A stretch of 11,391 nt of DNA. Origin: JBMNTQ01 sp050945815 (lineage in GTDB: Bacteria > Bacillota > Clostridia > Christensenellales > JBMNTQ01). The notes beneath the pieces were generated by a model. It was not told the DNA's origin, searched no databases, and saw nothing but the letters and a program-made list of their open reading frames with translations. The position numbers and the translations under genes were made by a program. Shown one piece after another: positions 1 to 7,041 of this stretch; position 1 is the first letter of the stretch; each line of letters opens with the position of its first letter. Location: assembly GCA_050945815.1 (NCBI GenBank), contig JBMNTQ010000056.1, positions 1 to 11,391 on the forward strand, written 5' to 3'.

Positions 1-137
1 TTCAATACTTCCAGGGCCTCGTTTCCGTCAGAAGCGACTCCTACAACCTCAACATCCTCCTGCCGGGTAAAGTACTCTTTGATAATCGTGCGCAGCGCTA
101 CATTATCATCTACCAGCAACAACCTAATTTTCGACAT
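1..137 (-). CDS. spo0A: Response regulator receiver domain, probably sporulation master regulator Spo0A (5' end only)
   Basis: Only the first 45 residues are inside the window; the gene continues past base 1. They form the start of a CheY-like receiver domain: a hydrophobic beta-1 strand, then the acidic pair D10-D11 followed by Asn (LLLVDDN), then EYFTRQEDVEVVGVASDG. The DDN triplet and the QED-VEVVGVA segment resemble Spo0A more than NarL- or OmpR-type regulators, which usually have DDH or DDD there. The phosphoacceptor Asp and the DNA-binding domain are not visible, so the Spo0A name is an inference. Family knowledge: Spo0A is phosphorylated through a relay or by orphan kinases and switches on early sporulation genes by binding TGTCGAA boxes. 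The ATG start has a GGAGGG ribosome binding site at 145-150, about 7 nt away. Two 0A-type boxes and a sigma-H-like promoter upstream support the call. Other response regulators remain possible. Confidence 0.65.
   Translation of the reverse strand, partial: MSKIRLLLVDDNVALRTIIKEYFTRQEDVEVVGVASDGNEALEVL
130..136 (-). promoter_or_regulatory. Exact TGTCGAA (0A-box core) across the spo0A start codon
   Basis: The minus strand reads ATGTCGAAAAT from the start codon, which contains the core Spo0A recognition sequence TGTCGAA followed by A residues. It is an exact core match, but it also encodes Met-Ser-Lys, so it could be coincidental. If bound, it would sit well downstream of any promoter and would favour repression or roadblock. 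Confidence 0.3.
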
Positions 138-320
138 ATTCTATCCCTCCACATCATTTTTCTACAAACAATCCAAAAACAAACAACGCCTTCAAGGGGA
201 AGGCTAACAAATCAACAAAAAGTACAGAGTATAGTAATTGTCAAAACATATTCTATCATTCGCCACAAGAAAGGGTAAGAGCTTCCCGCAAAAAAACTAT
301 GAATTTACGATTTCTTGTAT

Positions 321-351
321 AAATTTCGGCATAGAACCATCCGAATCCTTT
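321..351 (-). promoter_or_regulatory. Sigma-H-like promoter candidate for the spo0A-like gene
   Basis: Reading the minus strand, a -35-like element AAAGGATTC (343-351) is followed by a 12-nt spacer and a -10-like element GCCGAAATT (322-330). The sigma-H consensus is RnAGGAwWW, 11-12 nt, RnnGAAT. The -35 has one mismatch and the -10 reads GAAA instead of GAAT. In Bacillus subtilis and clostridia, spo0A is commonly transcribed from a sigma-H promoter. The predicted leader would be about 175 nt. Confidence 0.35.
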
Positions 352-529
352 CTCTGGAAGCAAAAAGTTACTATACATTAAATAATTTGAGAACAGAATC
401 GAAATTTACAAGAACCAATACTATTATACTATATCGTGCATCATTCTCCAGAATCCTGCTGCGATATTTGCCACATGGCTTCTCTGCTAGAAGCAATTTC
501 CTCGGCAATATCGGCGCTGCCTCTCCATC

Positions 530-539
530 TTCGACAAAA
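530..539 (-). promoter_or_regulatory. 0A-box-like site TTTTGTCGAA upstream of the spo0A-like gene
   Basis: The minus strand reads TTTTGTCGAA, an exact match to the 0A-box core TGTCGAA with the favoured T-rich 5' flank. It lies about 180 bp upstream of the sigma-H-like promoter and about 390 bp upstream of the start codon. That is farther than most characterised activating boxes, but it is in the region expected for autoregulation. By reading through the window I found only this and the site at the start codon. Confidence 0.4.
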
Positions 540-572
540 TGCTCCCTGTTTGTCCGCCAGGTTTTTCCCAAT

Positions 573-604
573 AAAAAAGCGCTGTACAGTTTTTTGTACA
601 GCGC
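573..604 (-). terminator. Intrinsic terminator of the surE to ispH-rpsA operon
   Basis: A perfect 10-bp stem, GCGCTGTACA paired with TGTACAGCGC (579-588 with 595-604), has a 6-nt loop and is followed on the minus strand by six T residues (573-578). It begins 12 nt after the stop codon of the ispH-rpsA gene. The plus-strand side lacks a comparable T run, so it acts mainly on minus-strand transcription and insulates the spo0A-like gene. Confidence 0.93.
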
Positions 605-616
605 ACTATTATTCTT

Positions 617-2965
617 TTACTCGTCCTCGTCGTCATTTAGAATATCATCCATCGGCGGGAAAAAGTCTGCCAGCGTAACAGTAGAACGCACCACCGGCGG
701 AACCTCAACCCGAGGCTCTCTCTCCGCTCTCTCTCTCTTAGGTGCAGGGGTCTCCTCGTACTGCTGCGGAGCATTCTTCCTAGCCTCCTCCGCCAACACA
801 GCGCGGCGGCTCAAGCTAATCCGATGCCTCTCGGAATCCACGTTCAACACGCGAACCGTTACCACATCCCCAACCGACAGCTCATCTTCTACTTTTTCAA
901 TACGCCTAGGCGCAACCTGAGAAATGTGAATCAATCCGTCGATACCGGGCTCCAGGGCTACAAAAGCACCAAACGATCCGATCCGCACAACTTTCCCTTC
1001 AATGGTGTCACCCTCGCTATAACGCTCGTGGGCAGTATCCCACGGGTGGGGCAAGGTCTGTTTCAAGCCCAAAGACACCCGCTCTTTTTCCTTATCCACA
1101 GCCAAAACTTCCAGTTCCAACTCTTCCCCAATGCTGACAACGTCGCTGGGATGTGACACGCGCGACCAAGCCAAGTCCGTCACATGTAGAAGGCCGTCTA
1201 CGCCGCCAATGTCTACAAACGCACCAAAGTCCGTAATCCGGCGCACAATACCCTGCACAAGGGTGCCTACCTCCAACGTTTCAAACAGTTCCTTCTTTTT
1301 GCGTTCGCCTTCCTGTTTGAGAACCTTCCTAACGGAAGCAATGATGCGCCTTTTACCTTTGTCGACTTCAATGATGCAAGCCCGAACGGTTTTGCCTTTC
1401 AATTCTTCTAGGTTCTCCACATAGCGGTCCGACGCCTGAGAAGCGGGAATAAACGCCTGCACGCCCCGGATATAGGCAATCACGCCGCCCTTGACAGCAT
1501 CGGTGATAACGGTCTCAAAAACCGTATCCTTTTCAGCGTCAGCTACGATTTCATCCCAAGCCTTGCGCGCATCCACAGCTTTTTTAGAAAGGAGGACATT
1601 CCCCTCTCCATCATTCACCTTTAGGACAGACACCTCAATCTCGTCGCCAACAGCCACGGAATCTTCCGGATTTACATCCTGATCAGCGCTAAATTCACTC
1701 TTGGGAATATATCCATCGGATTTATACCCGATATTAACGGATACTTCTCCGTTGACAATCTGAACAACCGTCCCTTTGATGATCTGTCCATTCCGGATGC
1801 GATTCATCGTTTTTTCAAAGGCATCTGCAAAGCTTTCCTGCGACTCTGCATCCTCTTCCACAACAGCTTGAGAAGTCTCCTCAACCGGTTCCTTCTCCCC
1901 CTCAGTTTCAGAAGCCTCCTCAACCGGTTCCTTCTCCTCGTCAGTTTCAGAAGCCTGTTCGGATGAAGCCTCCGTCTCAGCCGCTTCCACCACTTCCGCG
2001 GGTTCAGATTCTTCCTGCGCTGTCTCGACCGCAGCGGTATCCTCTTGCTGGATTGGCTGTTCCACCTGCGCGGTTTCGTTCAGCCCAGTTGTATCCTCCT
2101 GAGTGATTTCAGGATTCTCTTTTTCGAACTCGGTCATCTTGGCTACTACCTCCCTAATCATCCAATCTGGCGTTGAAGCACCAGCAACAACACTTGTTAT
2201 TATATCATCTTTCATATAGATTTCAAGTAGAAGCTCGTCAGGTTTTTCAATCATTTTAACGTTTTTGCACATTTTTTCGCATATGCGCGCTAAATTCAAG
2301 GTGTTGGCGCTATGTTTTCCGCCAATTACCACCACAACATCCGACTCTGCAGCCAAAGCAGCTGCTTCCTCCTGCCGTTCAATTGTCGTCTGGCAGATGG
2401 TGTTAACAGCTACAAAATCCTCATACACATCCCTTACCGCATCCATAATTTCCTGAAACTTCGCTGGCTGCATAGTGGTCTGAGCAACCATACAGCCCTT
2501 CTCGCGCCGGCCGATGCGTAAAGCAAAAGCCTTTGCCTCCTCCACATCTTCCAAAACCACCGCGCCCTCTCCTGCCCAACCGCAAATACCCACCACCTCA
2601 TGGTGGCAGGGCTTGCCCGCAATTATAATATCATATCCATTTTTCCTGTAGTCAGAAACCGTCTGATGAATCCGCTTCACAAACGGGCAGGTAGCATCCA
2701 CAATCTCTATGCCGCCCTTCTCACACGCCTCATAGACCTGCGGCGGAACGCCGTGCGCCCGAATGATCAGTCTGGAGCCGGCCGGTACTTCCAGCGTATC
2801 TACAGGCTGCGCGCCCTTAGCCTTCAATTCTTCCACTACACTGGCATTGTGAATAATATCGCCAAAGGTATACACAGGCCCCTGCCGCAGACATTCCTCT
2901 ACAGCATCCACCGCTCTGCGCACTCCAAAGCAAAATCCTGCGTTTTTCGCAACCAAAACCTTCAA
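617..2965 (-). CDS. ispH-rpsA: Fused 4-hydroxy-3-methylbut-2-enyl diphosphate reductase / ribosomal protein S1
   Basis: A 782-residue fusion. Residues 1-280 are IspH, the last enzyme of the MEP isoprenoid pathway, which reduces HMBPP to IPP and DMAPP. The three [4Fe-4S] ligands are visible as C12 (NAGFCFGV), C93 (DATCPFV) and C191 (NTICQTT). H121 and E123 match the catalytic HxE, and S219-x-N221 and S264 line the active site. Residues 285-385 are a Glu/Ala/Thr-rich acidic linker that includes a 13-residue duplication (SETDEEKEPVEEA-like, 339-364). Residues about 393-462, 478-548, 566-635 and 651-720 are four S1 RNA-binding OB folds; the last two carry the strong FGAFV motif. The acidic tail ends in DDEDE. 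Fusions of this kind are known in Clostridia. Start: TTG overlaps the plsC stop (TTGA), preceded by AAGGGG, and the N-terminus MKVLVAKNAGFCFG aligns with stand-alone IspH. It is the last gene before the terminator. Confidence 0.95.
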   Translation of the reverse strand: MKVLVAKNAGFCFGVRRAVDAVEECLRQGPVYTFGDIIHNASVVEELKAKGAQPVDTLEVPAGSRLIIRAHGVPPQVYEACEKGGIEIVDATCPFVKRIHQTVSDYRKNGYDIIIAGKPCHHEVVGICGWAGEGAVVLEDVEEAKAFALRIGRREKGCMVAQTTMQPAKFQEIMDAVRDVYEDFVAVNTICQTTIERQEEAAALAAESDVVVVIGGKHSANTLNLARICEKMCKNVKMIEKPDELLLEIYMKDDIITSVVAGASTPDWMIREVVAKMTEFEKENPEITQEDTTGLNETAQVEQPIQQEDTAAVETAQEESEPAEVVEAAETEASSEQASETDEEKEPVEEASETEGEKEPVEETSQAVVEEDAESQESFADAFEKTMNRIRNGQIIKGTVVQIVNGEVSVNIGYKSDGYIPKSEFSADQDVNPEDSVAVGDEIEVSVLKVNDGEGNVLLSKKAVDARKAWDEIVADAEKDTVFETVITDAVKGGVIAYIRGVQAFIPASQASDRYVENLEELKGKTVRACIIEVDKGKRRIIASVRKVLKQEGERKKKELFETLEVGTLVQGIVRRITDFGAFVDIGGVDGLLHVTDLAWSRVSHPSDVVSIGEELELEVLAVDKEKERVSLGLKQTLPHPWDTAHERYSEGDTIEGKVVRIGSFGAFVALEPGIDGLIHISQVAPRRIEKVEDELSVGDVVTVRVLNVDSERHRISLSRRAVLAEEARKNAPQQYEETPAPKRERAEREPRVEVPPVVRSTVTLADFFPPMDDILNDDEDE
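1872..1949 (-). repeat. Tandem 39-bp repeat in the acidic linker of ispH-rpsA
   Basis: Two adjacent 39-bp units (1872-1910 and 1911-1949) share the core tcaaccggttccttctcc and differ at only a few bases. A third partial unit begins at 1950. Each unit encodes 13 residues of the SETDEEKEPVEEA type. The unit length is a multiple of three, so copy-number change keeps the downstream S1 domains in frame. Confidence 0.85.
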
Positions 2966-3555
2966 GTTATAACCCCTTCTCGGAGATCACTCACCGCCAA
3001 TTGAATCATCTGGTTCACGTCCGTCACAACCTCTTGGCTAATGCGCTGATCATAATATTGCGGAAAAGAAATCGGCTGGCCCATCACAATTTCCGGTCTC
3101 CTAAAAAGGCCATACCGCTTTCTAAACGCCACAGGCACCACAGGCACCTTAGAGCGTAGCGCAATAAAAGCGACCCCCTTTTCAAAAGGCAGCATTCCGT
3201 CACCCTTGTTGCGCTTCCCCTCGGGAAAAACGCCTAGAAGCTTTCCTTGTCCCACAGTCGACAGGCTGGCGCGCACGGCCGTCACGTCATTTCCGTCGCG
3301 CCCCACGGGAATCGCCTTCATGCCGGTGAAAAACCATTTTTTTATGGGGCTGCTAAACAACTGTTTCTTTGCAAGAAAATGGACGGCTCGTACCAGCAGA
3401 AAAATCAACAAGACCGGATCGCCATTGGAAACATGGTTGGAAACCACAATCGCCCCGCCCTTTTTGGGAAGGTTGTCCTTGCCATGAATACAGGGGAAAC
3501 AAAATACGATCTGTATCAAGGGCCAAAATATAATTTTCATCATCCAATAAAACAT
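2962..3555 (-). CDS. plsC: 1-acyl-sn-glycerol-3-phosphate acyltransferase (PlsC family)
   Basis: A 197-residue member of the PlsC/LPLAT family, which moves an acyl chain onto lysophosphatidic acid to make phosphatidic acid for membrane lipids. Block I is H41-x4-D46 (SNHVSNGD), the catalytic pair. Block III is F110-P-E-G (GVFPEGKRNKG), which binds the glycerol phosphate. VPVVPVAF around 137-144 matches block IV. A hydrophobic N-terminus (about 6-22) would anchor it to the inner face of the membrane. The length is typical of the short clostridial form. The ATG at 3555 follows AGGACG. The gene starts 8 nt after cmk ends and its TGA overlaps the TTG start of ispH-rpsA, so translation is probably coupled. 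Substrate specificity within the family cannot be read from the sequence. Confidence 0.9.
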   Translation of the reverse strand: MFYWMMKIIFWPLIQIVFCFPCIHGKDNLPKKGGAIVVSNHVSNGDPVLLIFLLVRAVHFLAKKQLFSSPIKKWFFTGMKAIPVGRDGNDVTAVRASLSTVGQGKLLGVFPEGKRNKGDGMLPFEKGVAFIALRSKVPVVPVAFRKRYGLFRRPEIVMGQPISFPQYYDQRISQEVVTDVNQMIQLAVSDLREGVIT

Positions 3556-3563
3556 AAAACGTC

Positions 3564-4229
3564 CTATTCTTTCAAAAAGCCCTGCACGGTCGCCACAGCC
3601 TGCTCAATCGACATCGTGGTGGTGTCAATCAGCCGCGCGTCCTCCGCCTGCTTCAAAGGAGCAAAGTCACGGGAAGAATCGGTTTCATCGCGGGCTACGA
3701 TCTCCTGTAAAATTTCCTCCTGCGGTCTGTCATATCCTTTTTGCTTTAACTCCAAGTAGCGCCGCCGCGCACGCTCCTGGGCAGAAGCAGTCACAAAAAA
3801 CTTATAGTTAGCGTCGGGCAAAACATAGGTTCCAATATCTCGCCCATCCATCACCACATCAGCCTTGCTCGCTATCTCCCGCTGCAATTCCACCAGCTTC
3901 AAGCGCACTTGAGGAATCACAGCCACATCCGAAGCAGCCGCGCTCACGCGGTTTTCCCGTATTTCGCTGCCCACATCCTGCCCATTGAGCAAAATTTTCT
4001 GCACACCATCTTCATACACCACCTGCACATCCGCCGATGGCAACAGGCTCAATACCGCTTGCGTATCCTTCGGATCCGCTTGGTGGTTCAAAACATGCAG
4101 CCCCACCGCACGATACATCGCCCCGGTATCCAGGTAGACAATGCCTAATCGCTGTGCAATCTCTTTTGCAAGGGTGCTTTTCCCGGCACCGGCCGGCCCG
4201 TCTATGGCAATGTTCATATGTTTCGTCAT
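3564..4229 (-). CDS. cmk: Cytidylate (CMP/dCMP) kinase
   Basis: A 221-residue P-loop kinase that phosphorylates CMP and dCMP with ATP, recycling CMP released by RNA turnover and phospholipid synthesis. The N-terminus carries the Walker A motif DGPAGAGKST (residues 10-19), followed by YLDTGAMYRA, the NMP-binding segment typical of Cmk. DGRDIGTYVLPDA near residue 128 and the ERARRRYLELK lid region near residue 152 complete the family pattern. The length matches bacterial Cmk (about 220-230). The ATG at 4229 is chosen over the in-frame ATG four codons later because GGAGGA lies only 5 nt upstream of it. The cmk-plsC-ispH-rpsA order recurs in Clostridia, and cmk next to rpsA is widespread in bacteria. 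Confidence 0.96.
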   Translation of the reverse strand: MTKHMNIAIDGPAGAGKSTLAKEIAQRLGIVYLDTGAMYRAVGLHVLNHQADPKDTQAVLSLLPSADVQVVYEDGVQKILLNGQDVGSEIRENRVSAAASDVAVIPQVRLKLVELQREIASKADVVMDGRDIGTYVLPDANYKFFVTASAQERARRRYLELKQKGYDRPQEEILQEIVARDETDSSRDFAPLKQAEDARLIDTTTMSIEQAVATVQGFLKE

Positions 4230-4286
4230 AAGGCTCCTCCGTCTTACAATAATGATACGCTAGCCTGCCGTTCTGCTTCCCTTGGC

Positions 4287-5510
4287 TCACACAGAAGAGC
4301 CGGCAACAAACCCGGTCGAGAAAGCAATCTGCAAATTATAGCCCCCGGTTAAAGCGTCTACATCCAGCACTTCCCCGGCAAAGTACAAGCCTGGCCTCAG
4401 CTTGGATTCCATCGTCTGAGGATTCACCTGCGCCACCGCAACGCCGCCCCGGGTCACTACAGCCTCCTCCACCGGCGCAAATCCGGCCACCCCCAGCGGC
4501 AACTGCTTCAAAAGCCGAACCAAGCCGCGCCGCTGCTCCCGGGTGATATCGTGGATCTTCCTATCCGGCAGCACATGCAGTAGTTTGGGGAAAATCTGCG
4601 CCATCGACCCCGGTAGTAAATCCCGCAGCCCATTCACTATATCTTTGTTCTTATACTTTTCAAAATCCCGCAACACTCGATTATCCAGCGCTTGCTCATC
4701 CAGCGCAGGCTTCAGGTCGATGAAAAGCCGCATGTCTGCTGGGTCTTTGCCTGCCAAATAACAACTGGCAGACAGCACCAAAGGCCCGGATATTCCGGAA
4801 TGGGTGAACAAAAGCTCCCCCTGCTCGAAGAAAACCCGTTTCTTTCCCAAAAAGGCCGTAAGGGTCACGTTTTTCAGCGTCAAGCCGCTCAAGGCAGCAG
4901 GCCAGTCTTCCAGCGTTCGGATCGAAACCAACGTCCCAACCTGCTCGACAATCGTATGACCCAACGATTCGGCCCAAGCATATCCATCGCCGGTCGAACC
5001 GGTCGAAGGATAGGATCGCCCACCGGTGCAAAGAATCACGTTCTCGCAGAGAATCTGGCCGCCGTTCTCCAGCGCCACAGAAAAACCCCCATGCTCCAGC
5101 GCCCGAATCCCGCACACCGGTGTCCGCAGGCGTATTTTCACTCCGGCTTGTTCGGCCATCCGCTGCAAAACTTTAATCACATCGCTGGATTTATCCGAAA
5201 CAGGGAACACGCGCCCCCCCCGCTCGACTTTGGTTGTAAGCCCGCGGGATTCAAGCAAAGAAATCAGCGCCATATTGTCCAATTGATGAAAGGAACTATA
5301 TAAGAATCTTGAATTCGTCACGATATGCTTAAAAAACTCATCCCGGTCACAAGTGTTGGTGATGTTACACCGCCCCTTGCCGGTAATAAACAGCTTCTTA
5401 CCCGCTTTTTCGTTCTTATCCAGCAGCCATACCTGCCGCCCCCGATCCGCCGCTGCATAAGCGGCCATCATTCCGGCAGCCCCACAGCCCACCACCACAA
5501 CCTGAATCAT
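4287..5510 (-). CDS. HI0933/YhiN-family FAD-dependent flavoprotein
   Basis: About 407 residues of the HI0933 (BaiN/YhiN-like, TIGR00275) flavoprotein family. Predicted activities are oxidoreductase; most members have no proven substrate, and one relative, BaiN, is linked to bile acid dehydroxylation. The N-terminus MIQVVVVGCGAAGMMAAYAAA is a Rossmann dinucleotide fold (GxGxxG), followed by the family signatures KLFITGKGRCNITN, CTGGRSYPSTGSTGDGY and the C-terminal LYFAGEVLDVDALTGGYNLQIAFSTG FAD motif. The frame stays open ten codons upstream, but the ATG at 5510 is preferred. It follows a strong AGGAGG and forms an ATGA overlap with the upstream phosphatase stop, and the extra ten residues (MPYAAAGGGP) are unlike the family. 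A 57-nt gap leads to cmk. The family call is firm; the reaction is unknown. Confidence 0.9.
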   Translation of the reverse strand: MIQVVVVGCGAAGMMAAYAAADRGRQVWLLDKNEKAGKKLFITGKGRCNITNTCDRDEFFKHIVTNSRFLYSSFHQLDNMALISLLESRGLTTKVERGGRVFPVSDKSSDVIKVLQRMAEQAGVKIRLRTPVCGIRALEHGGFSVALENGGQILCENVILCTGGRSYPSTGSTGDGYAWAESLGHTIVEQVGTLVSIRTLEDWPAALSGLTLKNVTLTAFLGKKRVFFEQGELLFTHSGISGPLVLSASCYLAGKDPADMRLFIDLKPALDEQALDNRVLRDFEKYKNKDIVNGLRDLLPGSMAQIFPKLLHVLPDRKIHDITREQRRGLVRLLKQLPLGVAGFAPVEEAVVTRGGVAVAQVNPQTMESKLRPGLYFAGEVLDVDALTGGYNLQIAFSTGFVAGSSV

Positions 5511-6133
5511 CGGTCCTCCTCCTGCCGCTGCATATGGCAAACATCATTCAGACACAATAAAACAGTACGATCCGGGTACAGCTCCAACATACTAACAGAC
5601 ATATTATCCATATGTATAGAATGAATCAAATCAATCTCCAAACCCAAAGCAGATAACAACAATATTTTGGTAGTCAGCGTATGGCTCACCACCAACGCCG
5701 TCCGATCGCCGCAATTTTCACGCATGTCCGCTATAAATGAGGCACAACGTTCATACAAATCGGAAATAGGCTCAGCGCCCTCAATTCTGCTTCTCGACGG
5801 TGTGCGCGCCCAAATATCGAATTCGTCCGGATAGTTTTCGCCAATCGTAGAAAAAACCATCCCCTCCCACACGCCGAAGTGAAACTCTCTCAACCGGCTG
5901 TCCTCTTTGGTTTCTGTACCCAAAACATCCCCGATAATCTCAGCAGTCTGCACAGCACGCCGCAACGGACTGGTATAGATCCTATCAACGCTCTCTCCTA
6001 CGTGTAAAAGCCGCCGCGCAAACTGCGCCGCCTGTTTTTTCCCGTTCTCATTTAAGTTCGTGTCTGTCGTACCCTGGGTCCGAGACTCCCGGTTCCAGTC
6101 GGTTTCTCCGTGGCGAGTTAAAATCAGCTTCAT
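5507..6133 (-). CDS. Histidine phosphatase family protein (phosphoglycerate mutase-like)
   Basis: A 208-residue protein of histidine phosphatase branch 1. The N-terminal MKLILTRHGETDWN contains the catalytic R7-H8-G9-E10. R58 (SPLRRAVQTAEII), E83 (LREFHFGVWEG) and H151 (VVSHTLTTK) complete the phosphate pocket, so all key residues are present. The enzyme forms a phosphohistidine intermediate. Members act as broad phosphatases (PhoE-like), cobalamin-pathway phosphatases (CobC-like) or, rarely, true mutases, and the sequence does not decide which. No cobalamin genes are nearby, which argues weakly against CobC. The ATG at 6133 is preceded by AGGACAGGAT. It lies 20 nt after the MurR/RpiR gene and overlaps the next gene by 4 nt (ATGA), so it is an operon member. 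Confidence 0.9.
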   Translation of the reverse strand: MKLILTRHGETDWNRESRTQGTTDTNLNENGKKQAAQFARRLLHVGESVDRIYTSPLRRAVQTAEIIGDVLGTETKEDSRLREFHFGVWEGMVFSTIGENYPDEFDIWARTPSRSRIEGAEPISDLYERCASFIADMRENCGDRTALVVSHTLTTKILLLSALGLEIDLIHSIHMDNMSVSMLELYPDRTVLLCLNDVCHMQRQEEDR

Positions 6134-6153
6134 GGGCCGTATCCTGTCCTGTC

Positions 6154-7023
6154 TTATTTATTCGTGCTGGAATAGACACTATGCAGCCGCCACAAAGTCT
6201 CCAGCTGTGAGAAAGAAGCCGAAACCTCTTCCTTGCGTTGGTTGCCCAAAGCAACCAGCAAAGCATTGATCACACTAAGCGGCGCCACCAGGGAATCCAC
6301 AAAAGAGGCCATATTGCTGCGCGCAATCAAAGAATAATCAGCATATTCCGCTACCGGAGAATTCTTGCTGTCGGTAATCACGATCACTTTCGCCCCCTTC
6401 TCCCGAGCGTAGCGCATTCCTCCCACTGTCCGGTTGGAATAGCGCGGAAAGCTGATGCCGATACACACGTCCTCCGGAGTCAGCCGAATAAAATGCTCAT
6501 ATACATCATTAACGCCCAAACCCACCAACTGCACATTATCAATGATGTAGTTCATATAATGAGACAAAAACTCCGCCAAAGGCTCCGACGAGCGCACCCC
6601 TAAGATATAAACCCGGCGCGCCTTTAGAATTTCTTCAACACAACGAGAAAAAACGTCCTCATCAATCTCGTCAATGGTCATGCGAATATTCTGCATGTCT
6701 GCCTTCAAAACATTACCGAGTATCTTCGATTGGTTCATATCCGTGGTCATTTCAATGCGCTGCACGCTGGTCAGCTTGTTGCGTATCATCTCCTGCAAGG
6801 CCTTTTGCAAGCGCGGATAACCATCATAACCTAAAAGGTTCGCAAAACGCACCACAGTGGATTCGCTCACCCCAACCTTATCCCCTAATTTTAGCGCTGT
6901 CATAAACGCCGCCTTATCGTAGGATTCCAATATATAACGGGCAATCCGCTTTTGCCCTTTGCTCATGGAATCGAATTTCTCATCAATTCGGCTCATAATA
7001 TCCTGATGTTCCATCATAACCAC
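6154..7023 (-). CDS. MurR/RpiR-family transcriptional regulator with SIS domain
   Basis: A 289-residue regulator of the MurR/RpiR family. Residues about 5-80 form the N-terminal RpiR-type helix-turn-helix: SKGQKRIARYILESYDKAAFMTALKLGDKVGVSESTVVRFANLLGYDGYPRLQ, with the diagnostic SESTVVRFA recognition helix. Residues about 125-260 are a SIS sugar-phosphate-binding domain (RRVYILGVRSSEPLAEFLSHYM, and the later KVIVITDSKNSPVAEYAD). Such proteins usually sense phosphosugars and control nearby catabolic genes. Here the neighbours are phosphatases and core biosynthesis genes rather than a sugar operon, so its ligand and targets are unclear. GTG at 7023 is used as the start because AGAGG lies about 6 nt upstream; ATG codons at 7017 and 7014 are alternatives. 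It lies 18 nt after surE. Confidence 0.9.
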   Translation of the reverse strand: MVMMEHQDIMSRIDEKFDSMSKGQKRIARYILESYDKAAFMTALKLGDKVGVSESTVVRFANLLGYDGYPRLQKALQEMIRNKLTSVQRIEMTTDMNQSKILGNVLKADMQNIRMTIDEIDEDVFSRCVEEILKARRVYILGVRSSEPLAEFLSHYMNYIIDNVQLVGLGVNDVYEHFIRLTPEDVCIGISFPRYSNRTVGGMRYAREKGAKVIVITDSKNSPVAEYADYSLIARSNMASFVDSLVAPLSVINALLVALGNQRKEEVSASFSQLETLWRLHSVYSSTNK

Positions 7024-7041
7024 CCCAAACCTCTTTGTAAA

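Larger units (their letters stand above)
151..572. other. Non-coding region upstream of the spo0A-like gene
   Basis: About 420 bases between the rpsA terminator and the ribosome binding site of the spo0A-like gene. It is AT-rich and contains a sigma-H-like promoter, an upstream 0A box, a perfect TATAAT on the minus strand (423-428, without a good -35), and a small 6-bp hairpin GCCTTC-AAGGG-GAAGGC at 188-204 that would lie in the 5' untranslated region. A 66-codon minus-strand reading frame (371-571) opens with TTG, lacks a good ribosome binding site and resembles nothing I recognise, so I do not annotate it as a gene. Confidence 0.6.

Noticed and set aside
188..204. Hairpin GCCTTC-AAGGG-GAAGGC as a terminator or riboswitch before spo0A
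   Set aside because: Only 6 bp. Although T-rich sequence follows on the minus strand, there is no clean U-run directly at the stem, so I treat it as a minor leader structure.
371..571. A 66-codon minus-strand frame upstream of the spo0A-like gene
   Set aside because: It starts with TTG beside the terminator U-tract, lacks a ribosome binding site, and contains the 0A box rather than any protein signature.
315..920. A 201-codon plus-strand frame rich in Ser and Thr
   Set aside because: Its second half is the antisense of the well-supported S1 C-terminus and its first half covers the spo0A upstream region. It has no recognisable domain and crosses the terminator.
4012..4290. A 92-codon minus-strand frame starting at the end of the flavoprotein gene
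   Set aside because: It runs out of frame through cmk and carries no family signature.
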